The notes: a model not told the origin generated them from the letters alone. Numbered from the stretch's first letter, positions 42,245 through 51,128 are shown. The stretch is DNA of 64,000 bases from Bradyrhizobium algeriense (GCF_036924595.1 NZ_JAZHRV010000001.1:7653501-7717500); one strand, 5' to 3'. Made by a program: numbers and translations.

Positions 42245-42934
42245 TCAGAGGCCGATCTGGCCATTGGGGTAAAATCCGGTCAGCCACGCCACGATCAGCG
42301 TGTCGTACTGGAAGTAAGCGAGCAGCGCGAAAGCGATCACGACGACGCCGAACCCCTGCTGCAGGCGCGGGGCAATCCGCGCGACGCTGCGAACGCGGGT
42401 GGTGACGGCCTGGCCGCCATAGGCGATGGCAAGCATCGGCAGCGCCGCGCCGATGGCGTAGACGACGAGCAGCAGGCTCGCCCAGGCGGTGTCTTTCGAC
42501 GTCGCAATGACGGTCAGGATCGAACCCAGCACCGGGCCGGCGCAGGGCGTCCAGACCAGGCCGAGCGTGGTGCCCAGCACGAAGCCGCCAATCACGCCCT
42601 GACGGGATGCGGCCGAATGGCCGTTGAATCTGCCGATCCGGGTTGCGAGCCACTCGAACGGCGTCGGCCAGATCATCAGCAATCCAAAGCCGACCAGCAC
42701 GACCGCCGCGGTGTTTCGCAGATGATTCGGATCGAAATCGAACACGCGCGTGATCGCACTCAGCAGCAATGCCACCATCGAGAATGACATCACAAAGCCG
42801 AGCGCGATCATCGCCGGCCGTGCCTTGCCGGTCTGGCCGACCGATGCCCCGAGGAGGATAGGCAGCATCGGCAGCGTGCAAGGCGCAGCCACGGTGACGA
42901 CACCTGCGAGCAGCGCGAGAACGAGATTGAGCAT
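42245..42934 (-). CDS. ccdA: CcdA-like transmembrane thiol reductase
   Basis: The 229-residue, six-helix protein has the two conserved Pro-Cys motifs: Cys19 in VAAPCTLPMLPI and Cys131 in WTPCAGPVLGSI. These shuttle electrons from cytoplasmic thioredoxin to periplasmic partners. The TlpA-like gene lies 16 bases downstream on the same strand, so the pair is an operon and partners are likely. It is shorter than DsbD and has no periplasmic domains. Confidence 0.9.
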   Translation of the reverse strand: MLNLVLALLAGVVTVAAPCTLPMLPILLGASVGQTGKARPAMIALGFVMSFSMVALLLSAITRVFDFDPNHLRNTAAVVLVGFGLLMIWPTPFEWLATRIGRFNGHSAASRQGVIGGFVLGTTLGLVWTPCAGPVLGSILTVIATSKDTAWASLLLVVYAIGAALPMLAIAYGGQAVTTRVRSVARIAPRLQQGFGVVVIAFALLAYFQYDTLIVAWLTGFYPNGQIGL

Positions 42935-43198
42935 CGAAGGCGTCCATCACCGGGCCCGGCGGAACCTTTGCCGGGGTGCTTGATGAAATTCGCGGTGATG
43001 GGGCAGGGCGTTACGCGCGCGAAGGTCGGGAGGCGTCACGTCTCTGTGAGACTTTTTCGCTCGATGCACACGAAATCAGGCGCCAACGCAAAGCGACCCG
43101 GCTGGGGGGCATCCCGGCCGGGTCGTTGGAGGTTACTTGGGAGGTTGAGAGCTTGGAAGGCTAGAACTTGGAAAACCAGAACTTGGGAGGCGAGAAAT

Positions 43199-43399
43199 TC
43201 AGCGGGGGGTCTCGCTGTCGTAGGAGATCACGCAGACCTCCTTGGGACTCTTGGTGCCGCAGTCCACCACCTGTTCACGCACGAACGTCGAACCGCTGTC
43301 GCGCTGGGCGCGGGGCTGAACGTTCTGGGCCGACAGGGTGGCGAGCGTCGCGACGGCGCCGAGCGGGACGATGAAAAGGCGGAAGGACGGCTTCAGCAT
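43199..43399 (-). CDS. Small exported protein of unknown function (66 aa)
   Basis: The 66-residue product has a clear signal peptide (FRLFIVPLGAVATLATLSAQ). The mature part of about 45 residues contains two cysteines (VVDCGTKSPKEVCVISY) that probably form a disulfide. AGGAGA precedes the ATG. It would be a tiny periplasmic or secreted protein; no family is recognised. Confidence 0.65.
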   Translation of the reverse strand: MLKPSFRLFIVPLGAVATLATLSAQNVQPRAQRDSGSTFVREQVVDCGTKSPKEVCVISYDSETPR

Positions 43400-43575
43400 G
43401 TTCGCTCTCCTGTTCGGCGTTGGCGTTTAAGTTGTTGATGAAAGGTATAGGGGCTGAGTTTTTCTGGGTGATGTCGCCAATTGTTTCATTTGTTTCGCCG
43501 GAGGTAATCTTTGTCCGTCGAAATCGACCCGTTCCTCGCCCCAATGCCGTATTAACCTGTTGAAATATCTTCGCT

Positions 43576-44187
43576 TTATGCAGCGATACTGTCCACGCCG
43601 GCGCCCTTAAGCAACTCGGCCAATTGTTTGCGGGCATAGAACATCCGGGTCTTCACCGTGCTCTGGGGAATACCGATGATCGCGCCGGCCTCTTCCACCG
43701 ACTTCTCGTGGTAGTAGACCAGGTTGATGATCTCGCGATGGGCCGGCGACAGTTTTGCGACGCAGGCGCGCAGGATCGCGCTGGTGTTGCTGCGGTCGAG
43801 CGAAGCTTCCGGCGTGTCGGCCTCGTCGGCGATCTCCAGCACGTCTTCCTGCTCGATGTCCTCATGCTTGCGCTGGCGCAGCGCGGTCAGCGCCTTGAAG
43901 CGGGCAATCGACAGCAGCCAGGTCGAAACCTGCGAGCGGCCCTCGAACTGGCTGGCGGTCCGCCACACGTCGAGGAACACCTGGCTGACGAGGTCCTCCG
44001 CCATCGTGGTGTCGCGCACCATGCGCAGCACGAAGCGGTAAACCCGGACGTTATGACGGGAATAAAGCACATGCATCGCCGTGCGGTCGCCCTTGGCAAT
44101 ACTCTGCAGCAGCATTTCGTCGGATGTCGCGCGGGCGGCGGCAATCGACTTCTTGGCTGCGGCGTTGATGGCGATAACGTTCGACAT
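43576..44187 (-). CDS. ECF-type RNA polymerase sigma factor
   Basis: The 203-residue sigma factor has region 2 (HVLYSRHNVRVYRFVLRMV and EDLVSQVFLDVWRTASQF) and region 4 (LSPAHREIINLVYYHEKSVE with IGIPQSTVKTRMFYARKQL). These are the two parts kept in extracytoplasmic-function sigma factors. I start at the ATG at 44187; longer starts extend into a non-coding stretch with palindromes. No anti-sigma gene is adjacent, so its control is not obvious. Confidence 0.9.
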   Translation of the reverse strand: MSNVIAINAAAKKSIAAARATSDEMLLQSIAKGDRTAMHVLYSRHNVRVYRFVLRMVRDTTMAEDLVSQVFLDVWRTASQFEGRSQVSTWLLSIARFKALTALRQRKHEDIEQEDVLEIADEADTPEASLDRSNTSAILRACVAKLSPAHREIINLVYYHEKSVEEAGAIIGIPQSTVKTRMFYARKQLAELLKGAGVDSIAA

Positions 44188-44427
44188 GACAGGCTCCCAA
44201 TTCCCCACGCCCGGCGGCGTTTCGTTGGGAGGATTGTTAATGAGGCTCGGTTTCGGGATGTCTGCTCCAAAGGGGGAAAATGGTTTCGTGCAGGAGAGAA
44301 TTGTTTCGTCGCGGGGCCTGCGACGAAACATTCGGGGGTGAAAGGCGAGTAATTTCAATATGTGGAAAATTGGATGATTTCGGACGCGGATTTGTTCCGA
44401 TGCTTTTAGCAAGGACGGGGCTTTTAA
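44188..44427 (-). promoter_or_regulatory. Leader of the ECF sigma gene with GTTTCG motifs and a perfect inverted repeat
   Basis: This 240-base stretch contains no convincing gene. GTTTCG occurs at 44219, 44250, 44283 and 44303 (spacings 31, 33 and 20 bases). The last copy is part of an inverted repeat with 11-bp perfect arms, TGTTTCGTCGC-7 nt-GCGACGAAACA (44302-44330). This looks like a regulator array or transcript structure ahead of the sigma gene. No clear promoter consensus can be assigned. Confidence 0.45.
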
Positions 44428-44610
44428 CCTCGCCCCGCTTGCGGGGAGAGGTCGGATTGCCTCGGCGATGCGAAGCATCGTCCGGTGCAATCCGGGTGAG
44501 GGGGTACAGGTCCATCAATTGACAGCAGTGTTCGCGGAGAGAGCCCCTCACCCCAACCCTCTAAGAGCGAGCTTCGCTCGTCTCGACCCCGCAAGAGCGG
44601 GGCGAGGGAG
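44428..44610. repeat. Dispersed palindromic repeat, family B, copy 2 (expanded)
   Basis: It opens with CCTCGCCCCGCTTGCGGGGA, as copy 1 does, and closes with CCCCGCAAGAGCGGGGCGAG. Compared with copy 1 it has an extra block GATGCGAAGCATC in the first half and a block holding the small palindrome GAGCGAGCTTCGCTC before the final hairpin. It therefore looks like a repeat with nested insertions. Confidence 0.82.
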
Positions 44611-44619
44611 CGCACAACG

Positions 44620-45363
44620 CTAACCCTTCTCGCCCGTCGGCGAGAACAGATAGCCGCCGCCCCTGATCGTGCGGATCACGGCGGGCTTGGTCGGGTCGAT
44701 CTCGATCTTGCGCCGGATGCGCATGATCCGCAGGTCGACCGCGCGGTCGAAGGCTTCGGCGTCGCGCGCATTGGCCAGCTCCAGCAGCCGCTCGCGCGAC
44801 AAAACCCGCTTCGGGTTGGCTGCGAACACTTTCAACAGGCCGAATTCGGAGGCCGTCAGCGGATGCTCGTTACCTTCGTCGTCGCGCAGCGCCTGGGCTT
44901 CAAGGTCCAGCCATTTGGTGCCGAACCGCACCAACTGCGCCTTCTCCGTCTTTGTTGCAGCCGCAGCCTCAGGTGCTGTCGCCGCCTTGGCCGGCGTGCT
45001 GCGGCGAAGCACCGAGCGGATGCGCGCCATCAGTTCGCGCAGCTCGCAGGGCTTTGCGATGTAGTCGTCGGCGCCGAGTTCAAGCCCGACGACGCGGTCG
45101 ATCGGGCTCGCGGTCGCCGTCAGCATGATGACGGGGACGTTGATGCGGCTCTTCAGGTCTCGAATGATCGAAAGCCCGTCTTCCTCGGGCATGTTGAGGT
45201 CGAGCACGACGAGGTCGGGCACGTTGGTCTCGATCACGCTGCGCAGGCTTTTTCCGCCGTCGCACAGCGTGACGCCGAAACCGTGCATCTTGAGGTAATC
45301 GCCGACCATCTCGCGGGCCGGCGCCTCGTCGTCGACGATGATGATGTGCGGGCTCTGGGTCAT
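44620..45363 (-). CDS. OmpR-type response regulator
   Basis: The 247-residue product has a receiver domain with acidic pair Asp11-Asp12 and phospho-acceptor Asp55 (LVVLDLNMPEEDG). A linker rich in Ala follows (140-160), then a winged-helix DNA-binding domain (EHPLTASEFGLLKVFAANPK with RVLSRERLLE). The start overlaps the stop of the upstream hybrid kinase by four bases. It is the output of the operon; the target genes are unknown. Confidence 0.92.
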   Translation of the reverse strand: MTQSPHIIIVDDEAPAREMVGDYLKMHGFGVTLCDGGKSLRSVIETNVPDLVVLDLNMPEEDGLSIIRDLKSRINVPVIMLTATASPIDRVVGLELGADDYIAKPCELRELMARIRSVLRRSTPAKAATAPEAAAATKTEKAQLVRFGTKWLDLEAQALRDDEGNEHPLTASEFGLLKVFAANPKRVLSRERLLELANARDAEAFDRAVDLRIMRIRRKIEIDPTKPAVIRTIRGGGYLFSPTGEKG

Positions 45364-47105
45364 GTCGTCTCTGTCGCAGGCAGTGTAACGGTAAATGTCG
45401 ATCCCTGTCCGGGGCCGGCGCTTTCCGCGGTCACATGGCCGCCATGCATGTCGATGATACGTTTGACGATCGACAGTCCAAGGCCGGTCGAACTTTCCCC
45501 GGCCGTCGGCTTGGCCGAAAGCCGCTGGAAGCGGCCGAACAGCCGGCCGAGATCCTCCGGCGAAAGGCCGGCGCCCTGGTCGGCGATGCGGATCACCGTG
45601 TCGCCACCCTCATGGGTGACGGCTACCGTGATCTTGCCGCCGATCGGTGAATATTTGATGGCGTTGCTGAAGAGGTTGTCGATCGCCTCGCGGATCCGGT
45701 CGGCATCGCACATGGTGACGATGTTCGGCGGGGCGGACACGCTGATGGCCTGCTGCTTGTTGACCGCCGAGGGCAGGTTGGAATCCGCGACTTCGGTCAC
45801 GAGCGCTGCGATATCGACCGGTTCGCGGCGGATCGTGATGTCGAAGGCGTCCGCCATCGCATCCGAAATCAGGTGATCGACCATCGAGGTCAGGCGCTTG
45901 GTGGCGTCCCTGATATGCTCGACCTGGGCGGTGACGTTCTCCTTGGGCGAGCCGGCGCCGATCAGCTCGGTCAGCATTTCGGTGCGGCCGAGGATCACGC
46001 CGAGCGGGTTCTTCAAATCATGCGCGACGGTGCCGAGTATCTCGTTCTTGAAGCCGTTGGCGCGCTGCAGCCGCAGCCACTGCGCCGAGAGCCTTCGGTT
46101 GGCCTGCATCAGCGCGCGGGTGCGCTGGGCGACGCGGTCCTCGAGCTGGGTATTGGCCTCGTGCAGTTGCCGGTAGAGGATGACGTTGTCGAACGCGATC
46201 GACAGCCGGCTGGAGAAAATCTCGACCAGCGCGCGGTCGGTGTCGGAAAGCTGGCGCTCGGCCTGCAGCAGCACCACCACTTCGCGGCCAGAGCCGGTGC
46301 GCAGGTAAAGCACGCTGCGGTGGTCGGCGAATTCGTTCTTGCGACGCTGGAACGCGGCTTCCACCATCTGCCGCAAATCCGGATCGAGCGCCTTGGAGCT
46401 CGTGGTCCCGATGAAGCGGCTGTAGCAGCCCGAGCCTGCGAGGACCGAGAATTCGCTCCCAGGGGCGCCGTCGTCGCGCAGCACCAGGATGCCGGCGCAG
46501 TCGACATTGAGCAATGATGCGAGCTGGGTTAGCACGCCTTCCGCGAGCCGCTGCATCGATTTGAAGTCGTACAGCGTCGAGGCGGCGTCGATGATGATTT
46601 CAAGCCCGCGCCTGGTCTGCACCATGCGCTCGAGCTGCTGGTAGCTGCGCAGCGCCGCCGTGAGCGAGGTGAACAGCTTGTCGGCCGTGAGCTCGGTCTT
46701 GGCCTTGTAGTCGTTGATGTCGTACTGGACGATGACGCGGCGCTCGGGCGCTTGTCCCGGCTGGCCGGTGCGCAGGATGATGCGGACGGTCTCGTTCTTG
46801 AGCTCGTTGCGGATGTACTCGACGAGGTCGAGGCCCGCGACATCGGTTTCCATGATGACGTCGAGCAGCACCGCCGCCACGTCGGGATTTTCGCGCATCA
46901 AGGTGCGGCCCTCGGCCGCGGAATAGGCCGACAGGATTTCCAGCGTCGCGCCGTGGAGATTGTAGTCGCTCAGCGCAAAGCGGGTGCCCTCGTGCACCGC
47001 GGCATCGTCGTCGATGACGGCGATCTTCCATTTGCGGGCGGACGAGTCCTCCGGAACGGTCCCGGTATCGTCGATCAGGTGGAGGACATCGTCCTGTTCG
47101 GCCAT
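45360..47105 (-). CDS. Receiver-DUF3369-histidine kinase hybrid
   Basis: The 581-residue cytoplasmic protein begins with a receiver domain (acceptor Asp82 in VLLDVIMETD). A DUF3369/GAF-like sensor at about 170-310 follows, then a coiled-coil linker, the HisKA box with His362 (VAHDLKNPLGV) and a HATPase (DNLFSNAIKYSP, IADQGAGLSPEDLGRLF, STGLGLSIVKRI). An input receiver at the N-terminus means it can be controlled by a phosphoryl group from another kinase, most simply the one encoded just upstream, with which it overlaps by 31 bases. It would then phosphorylate the response regulator downstream. Confidence 0.9.
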   Translation of the reverse strand: MAEQDDVLHLIDDTGTVPEDSSARKWKIAVIDDDAAVHEGTRFALSDYNLHGATLEILSAYSAAEGRTLMRENPDVAAVLLDVIMETDVAGLDLVEYIRNELKNETVRIILRTGQPGQAPERRVIVQYDINDYKAKTELTADKLFTSLTAALRSYQQLERMVQTRRGLEIIIDAASTLYDFKSMQRLAEGVLTQLASLLNVDCAGILVLRDDGAPGSEFSVLAGSGCYSRFIGTTSSKALDPDLRQMVEAAFQRRKNEFADHRSVLYLRTGSGREVVVLLQAERQLSDTDRALVEIFSSRLSIAFDNVILYRQLHEANTQLEDRVAQRTRALMQANRRLSAQWLRLQRANGFKNEILGTVAHDLKNPLGVILGRTEMLTELIGAGSPKENVTAQVEHIRDATKRLTSMVDHLISDAMADAFDITIRREPVDIAALVTEVADSNLPSAVNKQQAISVSAPPNIVTMCDADRIREAIDNLFSNAIKYSPIGGKITVAVTHEGGDTVIRIADQGAGLSPEDLGRLFGRFQRLSAKPTAGESSTGLGLSIVKRIIDMHGGHVTAESAGPGQGSTFTVTLPATETT

Positions 47106-49168
47106 TGAGGAGTTCCGTCGGCTGCTGTCTGGTCTGTAATCGTGGGTTCGCCCCGGGCGACTTTAGGCATGATAATGCGGAATGTGGTGCCTTGTCCCAG
47201 CCTTGACTCCAGCATCATCCGGCCGCCGAGCTGTTGAGTGACAAGATTATAGACGATATGCAAGCCCAGCCCGGTACCGCCTTCGTTGCGACGCGTCGTA
47301 AAGAAGGGGTCGAACGCCTGCCGCTGCACGTCCGGCGTCATTCCGGCCCCATTGTCGGCAAAAATGATCTCGACATCGTCGCTGCCGCGCGCCCGCGCCG
47401 AGATCGTGATCGCCCCGGACCGGCCGTTGGCAAAGGCATGATTGGCGGCGTTGAGGAAAAGATTGGTTAATATCTGGCCGTAGGAGCCGGGATAGCCGTC
47501 GATGAAAAGCCCTTCCGGCACGTCGACCGACAGCGTGATCGCGGCCTTCTTCAGCACCGGTTTCAGGCTGGCGACGATCTGGTCGGTGGCCTCGCTGAGG
47601 TTGAATTGCCGGCGCTCGGCGTGCGAGCGGTCCACCGCCACCTGCTTGAACGACTGGATCAGCTCGCCGGCGCGGTGTAGGTTCGCCACCAGTTGCCCTG
47701 CGGCGTCGCGCGAGGACTTGACGAATTCGTCGAGCTTGGAGCGGCGCAGCGGCTCGGTGCGCAATTCCTGCTCGAACGTTTCAGCCCGGCGCGCAAAGCT
47801 CGACGCCACCGTCAGGCTGATGCCGATCGGGTTGTTCACCTCATGGGCGACGCCGGCGACCAGTCCGCCGAGCGCCGCCAGCCGTTCGGCGTCGATCAGG
47901 TTCTGCTGCGCGGTGTTGAGCTCGAGCAGCGCGCTTTCGGCCCTTTCCTTCGAGGCGCGCAGCTCGTCCTCGGTCTTGCGCTTGGCGATGGCGTTTTCGC
48001 GGAAGACGTCCACTGCGCGCGCCATGGCGCCGACTTCGTCCCGGGCGGTGGTGCCCTGCACCCGGCGATCGTAATTGCCCGAGGTGATCGCATGCATCGC
48101 CCGCAGGATCTGCTGCAGCGGCAGGCGGATCGAGAGCGCGATCAGGACGCCGGCGGACAGGATGATGCCGAGGAACATCACCGCGATCGACAGCACCCGG
48201 CGCGAGATGCCCGCCAGTGTCTTGTCGAACGTCTCCTGCGCCTTCTGCTCGCGCTGGCGCATCTTGACCGACAACTCGTCGATGACGCCGATCGCCTCGG
48301 CCTGGCTGGCATCGATGGTGTTGCGCAAGAGCTCGGTCCGGATCGTGAGCTGCTCGGTCAGCTTGGCCATCCCCTCGCGCAGCGCCACCGTCCGCGCCTT
48401 CAACCGCGTCAGCGCCATGCGCTGCAGGTCGTTGTCGGCGAGGTCGGCCATCGCGGGGATGGTATTCTCGATCGTCTCGGTGTTCCTGCGGGCGTCCTCG
48501 GCGGAGGTCGAGGCGCGCGACAGATAATAGGCGTTGGTAGCGACCAGCATGGCCGTGAACGCCTCGCGGGATTTCCCGAGTGCCGGCCAGATCTGCGCAT
48601 CGCGATGCCCGGTGGCGCCCTCGATGATCGAATACAGCCCGGCCATTTCCCGGGCCGGGCCCAGCACCTGCTGCTCATAGGTCCTGGTGATGGTGGCCTG
48701 CACGGCGCGCAATTCGCCGAAGCCGTTGAGGAAACGGTCGGTGACGTGTTCGAGCCGCTCGACCGATCCTGACAGCATCGGATCGTTCGCGGCGCGCGTG
48801 GTCAGCGTGCCGAGCACCGCTTCCCGGAGCAGCAGGATCTCGGCGAACAGGTCGGGGCTCGGCTGGTTGATGTAGCGATGGATCAGGTTCTGCAGCCGGC
48901 TGGTTTCGCTTTCCAGCAATGCCAGGATCTTGTCGGACTCGCGCACCTGCCGGACGTCGTCCCAGGCCGAGCCCAGCACCTTGGCGCCGTTCCAGATCAA
49001 TACGGCGAGCACCACGACGACGGCGGAGTTCAATCCCGCGATCGACAGGATGCGCCAGCGGATCGGCACCGCGCGCAGCCACTGCACGACGCGAAAACGC
49101 CCGCGCGCGGCGAAGCTCGGCGGCCGTTCCGCTGCTCGCTGTTGTTGCGGTGCGCCGGTCAAATTCAT
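47075..49168 (-). CDS. Membrane sensor histidine kinase with long helical periplasmic domain and HAMP
   Basis: The 697-residue product has TM1 at about 39-59, a periplasmic domain of about 265 residues predicted all-helical (no TorS-like sequence can be proved by eye), TM2 at about 325-347 and HAMP. A coiled-coil follows, then a HisKA box with His442 (VAHEVNNPIGI) and a HATPase with LFLNAANHAF, FADNGAGMTPDVQR and EGGTGLGLHIVYN. The long helical sensor suggests reception of a binding protein, as in TorS. The start overlaps the upstream small gene by four bases. Confidence 0.9.
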   Translation of the reverse strand: MNLTGAPQQQRAAERPPSFAARGRFRVVQWLRAVPIRWRILSIAGLNSAVVVVLAVLIWNGAKVLGSAWDDVRQVRESDKILALLESETSRLQNLIHRYINQPSPDLFAEILLLREAVLGTLTTRAANDPMLSGSVERLEHVTDRFLNGFGELRAVQATITRTYEQQVLGPAREMAGLYSIIEGATGHRDAQIWPALGKSREAFTAMLVATNAYYLSRASTSAEDARRNTETIENTIPAMADLADNDLQRMALTRLKARTVALREGMAKLTEQLTIRTELLRNTIDASQAEAIGVIDELSVKMRQREQKAQETFDKTLAGISRRVLSIAVMFLGIILSAGVLIALSIRLPLQQILRAMHAITSGNYDRRVQGTTARDEVGAMARAVDVFRENAIAKRKTEDELRASKERAESALLELNTAQQNLIDAERLAALGGLVAGVAHEVNNPIGISLTVASSFARRAETFEQELRTEPLRRSKLDEFVKSSRDAAGQLVANLHRAGELIQSFKQVAVDRSHAERRQFNLSEATDQIVASLKPVLKKAAITLSVDVPEGLFIDGYPGSYGQILTNLFLNAANHAFANGRSGAITISARARGSDDVEIIFADNGAGMTPDVQRQAFDPFFTTRRNEGGTGLGLHIVYNLVTQQLGGRMMLESRLGQGTTFRIIMPKVARGEPTITDQTAADGTPQWPNRTMSST

Positions 49169-49446
49169 TCCACTCCACGAAGACGCGTGATCAATAGCGG
49201 CGTCGTCGCCCCGATCAATGCAACGATGGTACGGTTGAGACCGGCCGCGCCGGTCTTGATTTGTTCGAGGGCTTCCTCCGCGCCGAGCCGGCGGGAATGG
49301 AACGCGTCGATCAAATGCCTCTCGTTCCGGGGATCGGGCATACCAAACTCGCGCGCAACAGCACCCGTTGAGACCGCCGTAAGCAACAGCGCACCAACAA
49401 GCACGAAGGTCCGCGAAAGGTTGGCGCGGCGATACACAGGCGACAA
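49165..49446 (-). CDS. Small exported protein, first gene of signalling operon (93 aa)
   Basis: The product has 93 residues from a TTG at 49446, or 90 from the GTG at 49437. A signal peptide (FVLVGALLLTAVSTGAVA) is followed by a short mature domain with MPDPRNERHLIDAFHSRRLG and a mildly hydrophobic end (TIVALIGATTPLLITRLRG) that may be a membrane anchor. It overlaps the sensor kinase gene by four bases, so it is probably an accessory of that kinase. No family is recognised. Confidence 0.65.
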   Translation of the reverse strand: MSPVYRRANLSRTFVLVGALLLTAVSTGAVAREFGMPDPRNERHLIDAFHSRRLGAEEALEQIKTGAAGLNRTIVALIGATTPLLITRLRGVE

Positions 49447-49697
49447 ATCCCCTTAGAGATTGAGTCTGCGGTGGGGGAGAAAAGGTTCAAGCATTTTTAG
49501 CAGAATTTACCGATGCTTGGCTATTGGCGGTTGGGCCGGCAGCCGGTTTTCCGCCAGTAATCCTGATAATCTCGCTACAATCTTAAATTGTGTTGTGCGC
49601 TGCGGCGATGCCGGGCGGATTGAAACCGCAGCCGCAGCGATTTATGAGGGCTTGGGAACCCATTTATCGAAGGCGCGGCAGAGCAAGGAAATCACCA
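49447..49697. promoter_or_regulatory. Divergent control region between signalling operon and binding protein
   Basis: This 251-base gap carries AT-rich patches including a TACAAT hexamer (49576-49581) and the small inverted repeat ACAAT-CTTAA-ATTGT (49577-49591). No matching -35 at normal spacing is evident. It is the place to look for the regulator's binding sites, since both flanking units start here. Confidence 0.4.
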
Positions 49698-51020
49698 GTG
49701 AAATTGGCCTTGAGATTCTTGCAATTCGCAGCCCTCGCCGCCACGGCGCTTGCGTCTCCGGCGCAGGCCGCCACCGAAATCATGTGGTGGCACGCGATGT
49801 CGGGGGAGCTCGGCAAGCAGCTCGAAAAGCTGGCGGCCGATTTCAATGCGTCGCAGTCCGACTATCGGATCGTGCCGACATACAAGGGCAACTACACCGA
49901 GACGGTGACGGCAGCGATCTTCGCGTTCCGTTCGCGAAGCCAGCCCGCCATCGTCCAGGTCAACGAGATCGCGACTGCGACCATGATGGCGGCAAAGGGC
50001 GCGATCTATCCGGTGTTCGACTTGATGCGCGATCAGTCGGAGCCTTTCTCGCCGGAGGCGTATCTGCCGGCCGTGACCGGCTATTATTCCGACGTCGCCG
50101 GCAACATGCTGTCGTTTCCGTTCAATGTCTCGACGCCGATCCTCTACTATAACAAGGACCTGTTTCGCGCCGCGGGCCTCGATCCGGAGGTGGCGCCGAA
50201 GACCTGGGCCGAGGTCGGCGCTGCGGCGAAGCGCCTGCGCGCGGCCGGCTCGCCTTGCGGGCTCACCACGTCCTGGCCTTCCTGGGTCCATGTCGAGAAT
50301 TTTTCCGCGTTCCACAATCTGCCATTGGCGACCCGGGCCAATGGCTTTGGCGGTCTCGATGCGGAGCTGACCTTCAATAACCAGGACGTGGTCCGGCACA
50401 TCGCGCAGCTCGCGGAATGGCAGGCGACGAAAGTTTTTGACTATAGCGGCCGCGGGCAATCGGCCGAGCCGCGTTTTCAGAAGGGCGAATGCGCCATCTT
50501 CATCGGCTCGTCCGGGACGCGCGCCGACATCAAGGCCAATTCCAAATTCGAGGTCGGTTACGGCATGATCCCGTACCGGCCCGAAACTACAGGCGCCCCG
50601 CAAAACTCCATTATCGGCGGCGCCACGCTTTGGGTGCTGCGCGACCGGCCGCGCACCGAATATGCCGGCGTCGCGCGGTTCTTCGCCTATCTGTCGAAGC
50701 CGGAAGTCCAGGCCGCCTGGCACCAGCACACCGGCTATCTGCCGATCACCCGCGCCGCCTTCGACCTCACCCGCGCGCAAGGCTTCTACGATCGCGATCC
50801 CGGTGCGGCGATCGGTATCGAGCAACTCACCTTGAAGCCGCCGACCGAGAATTCGAAGGGAATCCGGCTTGGGTCCTTTGTGCTGATCCGCAGCGTGATC
50901 GACGAAGAACTCGAGCAGGTTTTCAGCGCCAAGCAGTCCGCGCAGGCAGCCCTCGACCTCGCCGTCGAGCGCGGCAATCGCCTGCTGCGCCAGTTCGAGC
51001 GGGCCAATCCGGACAGATAG
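49698..51020 (+). CDS. Extracellular solute-binding protein, UgpB-like
   Basis: From the GTG at 49698 (AAGGA ahead) the product has 440 residues with a signal peptide ending SPAQA. The cluster B binding-protein fold shows TEIMWWHAMSGELGKQLEKL, NYTETVTAAIFAFRS, VGYGMIPYRPE and an end near RGNRLLRQFERA. WWHAMSGELG with the loop FNVSTPILYYNKDLF matches UgpB, the sn-glycerol-3-phosphate binding protein. No permease or ATPase genes are adjacent, so it may be an orphan or serve the divergent sensor. Confidence 0.85.
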   Translation: MKLALRFLQFAALAATALASPAQAATEIMWWHAMSGELGKQLEKLAADFNASQSDYRIVPTYKGNYTETVTAAIFAFRSRSQPAIVQVNEIATATMMAAKGAIYPVFDLMRDQSEPFSPEAYLPAVTGYYSDVAGNMLSFPFNVSTPILYYNKDLFRAAGLDPEVAPKTWAEVGAAAKRLRAAGSPCGLTTSWPSWVHVENFSAFHNLPLATRANGFGGLDAELTFNNQDVVRHIAQLAEWQATKVFDYSGRGQSAEPRFQKGECAIFIGSSGTRADIKANSKFEVGYGMIPYRPETTGAPQNSIIGGATLWVLRDRPRTEYAGVARFFAYLSKPEVQAAWHQHTGYLPITRAAFDLTRAQGFYDRDPGAAIGIEQLTLKPPTENSKGIRLGSFVLIRSVIDEELEQVFSAKQSAQAALDLAVERGNRLLRQFERANPDR

Positions 51021-51028
51021 ATCCACCC

Positions 51029-51106
51029 CGTCATTGCGAGCGAAGCGAAGCAATCCATCTGTCCCCGCGCCGAGGCGTGGATTGCTTCGCTTCGCTCGCA
51101 ATGACG
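51029..51106. repeat. Perfect inverted repeat, family C (29-bp arms)
   Basis: The arms starting CGTCATTGCGAGCGAAGCGA and ending with its exact complement are 29 bases each, with about 20 bases between. It follows eight bases after the binding-protein stop. The phrase GCGAAGCGAAGCAATCC is common in Bradyrhizobium intergenic repeats. A shorter related piece occurs near 15200 (TTCGCTTCACTCGCAATCACG). Confidence 0.88.
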
Positions 51107-51128
51107 AAAAATAAGGTCCAACGCCACC

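Noticed and set aside
45360..47108. Open frames on the + strand opposite the kinase genes
   Set aside because: They mirror the strong codon bias of the kinase genes and have no known domain.
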